64,000 nt of DNA. Origin: Anagrus nilaparvatae. Taxonomy: Eukaryota; Arthropoda; Insecta; Hymenoptera; Mymaridae. The DNA is taken from the NCBI GenBank assembly GCA_022575985.1, contig JAKSXM010000272.1, positions 29,281,501-29,345,500 of the forward strand, read 5' to 3'. The notes under the pieces are model-generated. The model searched no databases. It was given only the letters and a program-made list of their open reading frames with translations, and had not been told where the DNA came from. Numbering within the stretch: position 1 is the first letter of the stretch; each line of letters begins with the position of its first letter. Shown one piece after another: positions 56,191 to 64,000 of this stretch. The position numbers and the translations under genes were made by a program.

Positions 56191-58309
56191 CTGAAACAAA
56201 AAAAAAATCAATTTAATTTTTAATACCATAAAGATTTAGCAATAAATTTTTTTTTTCTGTGATATAAAATATAAATCAATTTTTAATTTATGTTTTTTCT
56301 TTTTTAGAAAAAATTCTTTGCTTTATAGACTGCAGCTTTCTTTTTAATAAAAATAAAAAAAAGTGAACAAGAAAAATTTTTCCAAGGCAAGTAGGTATCT
56401 CTTGTATAAATATAAAATATATTATTATATAAATATTACGATTGGATAAAAAGCCATGTGACCTCGGTTGCTCTATATATGATATAAATCATGTCATTTC
56501 TAAAAATGAACTGCTCTCTGCACGACGCTACTTCCTGTTTGCTTTATTTATTGGTTCCTCTTTTTTTTTGCAGAGTAAAGATGAATTCTATGAGGATTAT
56601 TTACTTTTTTTAAAGTACATACACACGCATACACAAGCGTGTATATTTGCAACAAAAAAAAACACTGAATATGACTAAATTTTCAACATATTTTTGATAT
56701 ATTATAAACACTTTTTCAGTTCCACTAGGGCATTTTTTTTAATGTTTAATGCCTGGAGCTTTCTTATTTTATTTGAAAAGAAAATTATGAAAGTGGAAAC
56801 TTGAAAAGTATATAAATATTATCTACAGTTTATGTATTTTATCGAAAATAAATATCACAAATTTTAAAAAATTTTGGCCAAAAGTACATAATTTAAAGTT
56901 GAGATCAATGAAGAGTAAGATATTATTACGAATGGGTTTGGGTCACTTGAGCCTTTTTTTGCTCACTTGCTAATCCCGTGTGCCAAGATTATAGATTATA
57001 TTTTACCTAATTAAATAATCATGATATCAGTTGTGCCAATACATTTACGAATGATATTGTATTCCTCTGATATGGTTTGATGATGTAGCAGTAAGCAAAT
57101 TCGAGTTTGAAAAGTAACTTGACGAGAGGCAAAATCAGGTTTAAACAAATCAGCAGCAATTATTATATTTTCTTATATAAAAGTTTAACAATAAATTCCC
57201 GAGCAGGAATAGATTTCTAAAAAGTCATGAGACTGGTTCGGATTAAAATTTTCTAGGTCCCACACAAAAATATTATGAGGTTCAATCTACTTAATAGTTA
57301 TTAAAAGGCGATACAAGTTGATGTTACTTATTTTAAAAGTCAGTTGTAACCTAATACATACATGTACTTATTGTTAGTATTTTTAGCAGTCGAAATTATA
57401 AATTTTAACGTGGAAACTCCTGTATAAAGAAAATAATACAGTAAGGCACGAAAAAAAAATGAAAAACATGTTCATCTTTTTAGAGAAGAGATGCTTTTTT
57501 AAAAAAAGTTTATAAAAAACAAGATGGAATCTTCTTAAAGAAAATACAGTAAGCAAGAAAAAAGTTGAAAGAAGAAAATATAATAAAGTAAAATAATAAA
57601 TAAAGAAGCTTAATGTGCTGTTGGGAGTAGAAAAATAAACGACGCAATTCAAAAAATTGTAAAAGCTCCCACTGAGATTATTACACTATAGAGGTTTGAC
57701 TCGTGTTTTGATACTTTTTTTTTATATACGAAAATAAAAAAAAACTCGAGAAAGTTTTATTCAGATGCTTTTGTAATGGATCAAATTAAAGCAATGAAAC
57801 AGACTGAATATGAATTGTATTTATTTAAGCTTTTGTTCTGATTCAATTTCATAATTTCATTCTGCAGAGACGACTTTTTTAGAGGGATATGAATCCCGGA
57901 GCCTTAAGTTTCTGGATCATTGATATACTGACTTAAGTTGGGCAAATAAAATTTTCCGCAGGATCTGTATTTTTAATTAGATGATTATTTGTATTGGGTA
58001 ATTTGAAAATTTGTGAATAATGATTTTTGAATGATTATTTTATTTTGGTCTGGTGCTATAACAATGGAAACAAAAATCGTATTAATGGCATCAAAAATAT
58101 AACGGGCAAAAAGTAATTTAAGACTAAAATAAAGAAAATTCAAACTGGTCAAAGAAATAAACGTAATTTTTGATTTTCTCATTAATTTAAATAAAATTTG
58201 GAATGCAGGATAGAAATGACCATACATAGAAAATAAATTTCAAAATTAAATACGCACTTGCAAGAAGATAAAAGAAAAAAAGCTTGCCTGAAAATTTTAA
58301 AATTCAAAT
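56191..58309. other. Presumed intron of the CA-related gene, non-coding
   Basis: A/T-rich sequence on the 5' side of the first visible CA-related exon. No further exon with the CA core (for example an IHLHYG- or ELYPN-like block) was recognised on the minus strand. Open frames at 56442 and 57383 lack support. Confidence 0.4.
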
Positions 58310-58438
58310 ACAGAAAAATATCTGTAAAAAATAGAGGATGCATTCTAAAAGGCTAAAAATTTGGGAAAAGTTTTTTTTTTATTTATACTTTTGGTCAAAA
58401 ATATTTAAGGGTCACTTCAAAAATATCAACCCATATAT
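58310..58438. repeat. Fragment of the 51.9-54.2-kb palindrome family
   Basis: CTGTAAAAAATAGAGGAT, AAAAGGCTAAAAATTTGGGAAAA, ATTTATACTTTTGGTCAAAA and AAAATATCAACCCATATA follow the order of the palindrome's right end (about 54085-54236). Only ~130 bp of one arm is present, with more divergence than between the palindrome's own arms. Confidence 0.65.
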
Positions 58439-59200
58439 CTACTTAAACTTTTTATGGAATCACTCATGTACTAAAAAAAGGGAAATATAAATAATAAGAT
58501 TTAAAAAACAATAAGTGTATTTATGTACATACTTAAAAATAGTGCGAGAAAATTTTTTTTTAACGTGCGACATATGTAGTATATATTTATTGACTATTAT
58601 ATTGAATAAAAAAATATACATGCATATATAAAAAATAGATGTGTACAGTAAGACCTCTTAGCTTGGATTTTCAAACAAATACCTTAAATATTCTACGAAA
58701 ATTGAAAATTTTAAACAACAAAGCATGAATTCTGGTGTTAATTTTGTGGGTTACATTAAAATCTTCAAGTAAACTTAAATTTTGAAGAAGAGCAATTCAA
58801 AAGTGTATGTTTGTATAAACTATAATGTAAACATAAAATCTATAATATAATTTGATAGCACTTTATATTTTATATTATACGATCGAAAAGTTTTTTTTTT
58901 TATTTCAAAAAGTCTTTATTGAGCATAAAATTTCATACGTGAGACATCTAAGTCCGGTAATACTAGTACATAATTTATTTACGTTACCTAATCTGTAATT
59001 AGATAATGTATTTTTTATTTTTTTAAATAATTTTATTTTGAACGTAATAGAATGTAAGGAACCCAACCTGAAAGTTCGGTTTTTATTTGGGTTAGGTCGG
59101 GAGTTTGCAGGTACGGTTTTGAATTGAAAATTTCCCTGGCTTTACGATTTATTAAAAAAACTTTTTGTTTAAGCTTGTGGAGAAATACTATCAACGACAA

Positions 59201-59338
59201 TTAGGGGACGTTCAAAAATTTTATGAAAAAACTCACCCATGCGTTGCAAAATAACAATAACTATTTTTAGTAACTGTAATATTTTTGTTAACCTGGCAGG
59301 CGTGTTTTGCGTTATGCATTTTTTGAACAACCCCTTAA
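59201..59338. repeat. 138-bp MITE
   Basis: TTAGGGGACGTTCAAAAA at the left and TTTTTTGAACAACCCCTTAA at the right are inverted copies with one or two mismatches. Inner phrases GCGTTGCAAAATAAC and GGCGTGTTTTGCGTTATGC also pair in part. TTA at both ends could be a target duplication. Confidence 0.65.
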
Positions 59339-60316
59339 GCAAATGATGATTTATTACCTATAATAAATTCAATGAAAATTTATTTTTAACAAAATTGTAA
59401 AAGCCAGGCAAATTTCCGATTCAATTGTACCTTTAGACCTCTGAAGCACTTTTCAGTCTTAGCCAAAAACCCACCCTATCCGAAAAGTCGGGTAACCGAA
59501 TACCCCTAATACATATAATTAAATAATTTAAGCAAAATTTTTATGGCGAAATTTGAAAAAATCCTATTTATTCTATAAGTTCAAAAAGTACTTAAATAAA
59601 AGTAAATTTTTTTTTTAAAGATAAAAAAAAATTTATCATCTTTCTATTTTTATTATACATAATAAAAAAACATGAAAATATTATAGATATAAATTGATGT
59701 AATATAACTTTATATGGATGTGTCAACCACAATTATTAAATATGGCATATAAAAAGCTGTACTCGTTAATTATCAAAGTGTATAAACTAAAAATCATAAA
59801 TCCAGCAGAAAAAAAAAGCTTTTTAAAATAGGAACGAAAAAAAAGTGTCAAATTCTATATTAATTTATATATCGACATCTTTTTGGTAATGCATATTTTA
59901 CCATATACAACACCTCGTATATTATAATACGCAAAGATCTATAGAGTGAGATAGAATAATACGCATTAATATGCATAGCTTTTAGGGAAAATTGACCGAT
60001 CTTGTAATAGTCTTGTTTAATGTCATGATAATAATAATCACATTATTCTATTATTTATCGATAATCTAATATTATATAAACGTTATTTTCTTGGTAAACA
60101 CGTTTATTGTGGGTATGAAGAGGGTGTTTAAATTTAATATTTTCATTTTTTTTTCAAGTGAATTAATGTTAAAAGCTTAAATTTATAAAGGTAAACGTTT
60201 TTAACAGATTTCTGACTGATTTCTGATAATAACATTGCAAATTATTTTATTTTATTTTATTTAATATACAGGATTAGCGATCCCAAAAAATCATTATATT
60301 GAATATTAATTAATTA

Positions 60317-60709
60317 CACTGTAAAAAGTAACTTTCTTAGATTAACAAAAAAATTAGAACATTTTCGAAAAATTAGTAAATTTTCGAAAAAATTTGTAAA
60401 TATTCGAAAAATATTGTAAATTTTATAAATTTAGTACGTTAAAAAAAATCCGAGTATTCTTGATTTTTTTTTTGTTAATTCGCAAGAAAAATTGATAATT
60501 TACCATTTTTTTTCGAAAATTTACAAAAAATAGTTGTAAATTTAGGAAAAATAATTGTGAATTTAAATTTTCTTAATTTCACCAAAAAAAAATCGAGAAT
60601 TCTCGAATTTTTATTTTTTTCGAATATTAAAAAATTTTTCGAAAATTTACTAATTTTTAGAAAATATTCTATTTTTTTTGTTAATATAAGGAAGTTACTT
60701 TTTACAGTG
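60317..60709. mobile_element. 393-bp MITE with CACTGTAAAAAGTAACTT ends, TA target duplication
   Basis: The TIR reads CACTGTAAAAAGTAACTTxC TTAxATTAAC at the left and its complement at the right. TA flanks both ends (60315-60316, 60710-60711), as in Tc1/mariner-type MITEs. The interior is a run of ~20-bp phrases of the form TTCGAAAATTTACTAA, partly palindromic. The 79-codon minus-strand open frame inside is not a gene. Confidence 0.8.
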
Positions 60710-60734
60710 TACATTTTTACAATCCTATCCTAAA

Positions 60735-60795
60735 AATGAGTTAGTCATCGATACGGTAACTATGTACATTGTTATCGCTAAAAGAGTCATTCTGA
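60735..60795. repeat. Block shared with 29580-29645 (inverted)
   Basis: GGTAACTATGTACATTGTTA, then TCGCTAAAAGAGTCATTCTG and ATTGGTTCTC is the near-complement of 29580-29645. The unit's limits are not visible. Confidence 0.5.
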
Positions 60796-61129
60796 TTGGT
60801 TCTCTCAATAATGTACACAATACATACATAACATACATGCAAATTTTAAAAACAATAACATTAACACAATTCTCAAAAAGTTAGGTTATTTTATTTTAGG
60901 TATCATACAAGTTATATAATAAACCAATAGCTAATTATTTAACTTATAAATGGTTATTGATAATTAAAAATTATTTATTTAATTCATTTAAAAAATTAAC
61001 AGAAAGCATAGATTTATTTAAAATTTAAATTATTGGTTAATATATCATTTTTTTTGCATATATTTCAAACCTCAAATTTTTGTTATGTAAATTATGTTTT
61101 TAATATAATAATAATAGTAAATAATAGTA

Positions 61130-61345
61130 TATTACGACCCATGGCCAGAAAAATAAAGCCCCAAATCGCAGTTTACCACCCTCGGCTTCGTCTCGGAATC
61201 GGAAGGTAATTTACGTGCAATTTGAGCCATTCTTTTTTTATGGCTAAGGGTCGTATACGATTTTTCTGCGGCAGTGGCGAGAAAACACGTCTTTGAAGTG
61301 GCCAGGAAATACGTGCTTTCTGATCATTGTCCAGAAAAAATAATT
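61130..61345. repeat. Remnant of a dispersed repeat shared with 49160-49320
   Basis: A less A/T-rich block with GACCCATGGCCAGAAAAATA, TGAGCCATTCTTTTTTTATG, AGAAAACACGTCTTTGA and TGCTTTCTGATCATTGTCCAG. Similar phrases occur at 49160-49320. The 73-codon minus-strand open frame has no domain. Confidence 0.45.
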
Positions 61346-61587
61346 CTGTCGTCTTTAAAAAAAAATTATATTCCAATAAATAAATAAGAAACATTCTGAT
61401 ACTTATAGGGATTCTTTAGTCTGTTTAACTTATAAAAAAGAAAACAAATAATTTTTTGAAAAAATAAAAATTTACGCGGTTTTTAATCCAAAGTCAGATA
61501 CAACTTAGTAAAAATTTACAGAATCGTGAAAAAACTGATTATCCAAAAAATGCAAGAAAAAATTAGGCTTGAATATTGCTTGAATAT

Positions 61588-61860
61588 TAACATGGAACAT
61601 GTTTATAGGGGAGGGGGGGGGGAGTAACTGAGTAGCTCCAATAGCTAAGAGTGTCCGGGATGTGAAATGGGACTTTCTAAACTTTGATTTGGAGACTTAG
61701 AATAATTTCAGTTTCGGGACTTAAAATGATTTTAATTTAGAAACTTAAAATAATTCGAATTAAAAGACTTGATTTAGAAACTTTAATTTATTATTTCTTA
61801 TTTTAATTTAGGTAAAATAATTTCGTTTTAGGGCTTTCGAATTTTTTTATAATACTCGGC
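61588..61860 (+). repeat. Copy of the AACATGGAACATGTT repeat
   Basis: It begins TTAACATGGAACATGTTTAT, then a G tract, TGAAATGGGAC, and ~25-bp phrases such as GACTTAGAATAATTTCAGTT and ACTTAAAATAATTCGAATTA. The right end with AACCGGTT is missing, so it is truncated. Confidence 0.65.
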
Positions 61861-62512
61861 ATATGAAATTTTACCTCTCCGGATTAATTTATGAACCCGA
61901 TATAACCTAAAAAAATTAAATATTTATGTCTGCGAAAAAATACATATGTTTTTGCGGAAAAAAAAGAAAATATTATTAATCTAAACTGGCCAAAAATGGG
62001 AATAGCTGCCAAAAGTCTAGAATGGGATCTAGGAAGATAAAATTTAAAGAAATAATGATTTTTTATAAGGGTAAAATCTAGAGAATAAGACAAAACAATT
62101 TGCCGAGAAAAAAGGTGTTAAAAGTTATTCATTTTTGTGATATTTCTTTCGGTAAATATATTTTGGTACTTATTTGAAATGAAATGTACTACAATAACTA
62201 GATGGATTCTATAACGAGTTTAGATCCAAAAAAGCAATAGGGTGTATGCATGAATTATTAACATTAAAACCCATAAAATGCTAAGAAAATTATACAGCGG
62301 CCTAGGAATGACTTAGATTCTTCAACAGTGGCACTTTTTATTTTCAAAAATGTTTGGATTACAAAAAACATAATATGAGAAATATTATCAAAATAATAAT
62401 AATTTACTTTGAAAATCTATTCCTACCAGATAAAATATTACTGTCACCGTAAATCAGAATAAAATGAGACATGGTTTTAATACCTTATATTTTAATTTTT
62501 ATTTCGTTCTAG
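61861..62512. other. Non-coding interval
   Basis: A/T-rich DNA; the 69-codon minus-strand open frame at 61884 has no support. No structured element is seen. Confidence 0.35.
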
Positions 62513-63276
62513 AAGAATTTGAATCATCTCAAGATTGCTGTATCATTTTTCCTCGGTATTATAAGAGTTCCATGTATACAGTTTTATTTATACGTGTATT
62601 GATTTGGTAAACCACAAAAATAGTGTTTTTCGAAACAAGTGATATAAAGTTGTATTACACCGAATGCGAAGGTTCACAGGCCCAAGGTGCGTAGCACTGA
62701 GGGACTATAATCGTATTCGATGAAATATGCATTTATATAACGAATTTCGAAAATAGTTTTATTTAAAAAGTGCTGTAAAGTTTACTCATTTGTAACGAAA
62801 GTTCAACTTTGAGCACGATGTTAAATAAAAGTATTTACTATGCGAAAAATTTAAAATAAAATAATAGTCCACTAAGTAAAAAGAGTTGCTTTTTTTAAGA
62901 ATCTGAAGTCAGATTTTATATTTAGTCTTTTGGTAAGTTAATAATCCAAGTCAGATGGCCAGAATGATAAAAAAACGTTTTGTGAAATTTCTGAATTTTT
63001 ATTGTTGACCCTGTCGCTGCGCTGTAATGACTTCCTAAAAGGCTAAATAAAAAATCTGACTTTAGATTCTTATATAGCAATCAGGAGACTATTATTTTAT
63101 TTTAAATATCTCGCATATAAAATACTTTTTTGTTGCGGTTTACCAAATCAATAAGGTCTTCTTACTTAGAGGGTTTTCATCTTTAATGAATGATACAATT
63201 CAATTCGAATTGTTATAGAAGAATTAATACATAATTTAAATAAGTCATTCTCTGCGCGAAGCGCAGTTGGGTCTAG
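62513..63276 (+). mobile_element. Helitron-like element with 3' hairpin and CTAG end
   Basis: The 3' end is secure: CTGCGC-GAA-GCGCAG (63252-63266), then TTGGGT and CTAG (63273-63276) before host T. Upstream, inverted blocks pair ATTGATTTGGTAAACC (near 62598) with its complement near 63139, and TTTAAAATAAAATAATAGT (near 62850) with its complement near 63092. The left boundary is a guess from that symmetry. The end type resembles the units at 32576-35940 but the sequence is different, so it is another family. Confidence 0.55.
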
Positions 63277-64000
63277 TAATATTAAAAAGTAGAGTAATCT
63301 AGATGTTATATTAGTTAAAATTAAGGATTGAAGTATAGAGAATAAAAATTTTTTTTAATGATTTGTTCATAGTCAAATATCACAAATTAGTAACAAAAGT
63401 ATTTCCGATATAATTCAATATCTTACAAGTAAATTATGTTATTTTGGTAATTAAAATCGATTTTCAAAGTATTTCTAAACTTAGGAGATTTCAATACATT
63501 TCGAACACCAAATGCTAACTTTTTACCCATAATGGTCAATTTTTAAATTCCTTATAAAAAAGAAAATTTAGCGACAAAAATAAATTCTTTAGGTTTCAAT
63601 AATTTAGTACAATACCCAAATTAAAAAAAAAAAATTATCTGTCTTATTTTCTTGAGTTTTTTTTTTTAAATAGGCTTTTTTTAAAAATATATTTTAAAAT
63701 ATCTTTACCAATGCATGTGACAATGAGCAATCGCTCAATTTTACTTTATTAGTTTTATTCCTGGTTTTATTCTAGTTTATTTTTTAGTTTACGCCACCTC
63801 GCTAATTTATGTAAAATTGTATAATTTTAAGTTAATTATTTTTAATTAGTAAATTTCGTATTAGAAGAAAATACTTGAACGTCTAAATATAAATTATTCG
63901 AACATTTTTAACTTATTTCCTTACAGTTTAACATGTAACTATTTCCAAAAAAAGCAAACGAAGAAAAACAAGAAAATTTTACTTTATATTATAAAAAAGA
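63277..64000. other. Non-coding interval at the window end
   Basis: A/T-rich DNA with no exon, RNA or repeat boundary that I can support. If the CA-related gene extends rightward, this is probably intron. Confidence 0.4.

Overview
This is a very AT-rich, intron-rich, repeat-packed piece of an insect nuclear genome. Its real genes are two insect odorant receptors (7tm_6 family) and the 3' end of a carbonic-anhydrase-related protein gene. The receptor style, the compact ~90-400 nt exons and the mix of Jockey/R1-like LINEs, Helitrons and MITEs suggest Hymenoptera, perhaps a parasitoid wasp. The order is an inference from style, not a database match.

Layout. 0-1.1 kb: unassigned DNA and a truncated copy of a palindromic repeat. 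1.1-5.85 kb: a 4.7-kb insertion bounded by two same-length, near-identical 440-bp direct repeats (TG...CA ends) inside a 5-bp target duplication, with no coding capacity. 5.95-9.45 kb (+): odorant receptor A, seven 3' exons (314 aa; its first two exons are not in view). 9.9-10.6 kb: a foldback repeat. 10.75-16.5 kb: the wreck of a third receptor locus. It holds a stretch like the receptor-B 5' flank, a broken LINE reverse transcriptase, a GC-tract repeat, and an ~810-bp inverted duplication carrying two copies of dead receptor exons 1-2. 17.33-28.15 kb (+): odorant receptor B, complete in nine exons (404 aa). Its 6.5-kb intron 2 is filled with nested inverted-repeat elements and ~155-160-bp tandem units.

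28.2-31.5 kb: a 3.3-kb terminal-inverted-repeat element with another palindrome nested inside. 32.0-37.5 kb (-): a 5'-truncated LINE interrupted by a tandem array of short Helitron-like units. 38.9-42.7 kb: a foldback element whose loop holds a GC-rich, dead R1-like LINE fragment. 43.6-45.45 kb: a TIR element with a second MITE inserted exactly at its terminal TA. 47.56-49.16 kb and 51.94-54.24 kb: two large, nearly loopless palindromes. 55.13-56.19 kb (-): the last four exons of the carbonic-anhydrase-related protein gene, whose 5' part lies rightward and was not recognised. 56.2-64 kb: non-coding DNA with two small MITEs and a Helitron 3' end.

The two receptors share every splice position and phase visible in both and form a tandem cluster with the dead third locus between them. 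The most striking structural trait is the density of large inverted repeats, about a dozen in 64 kb, several of them inside receptor introns. I found no operon-like, phage, CRISPR or other prokaryotic system. All repeat boundaries and exon joins were read by eye.
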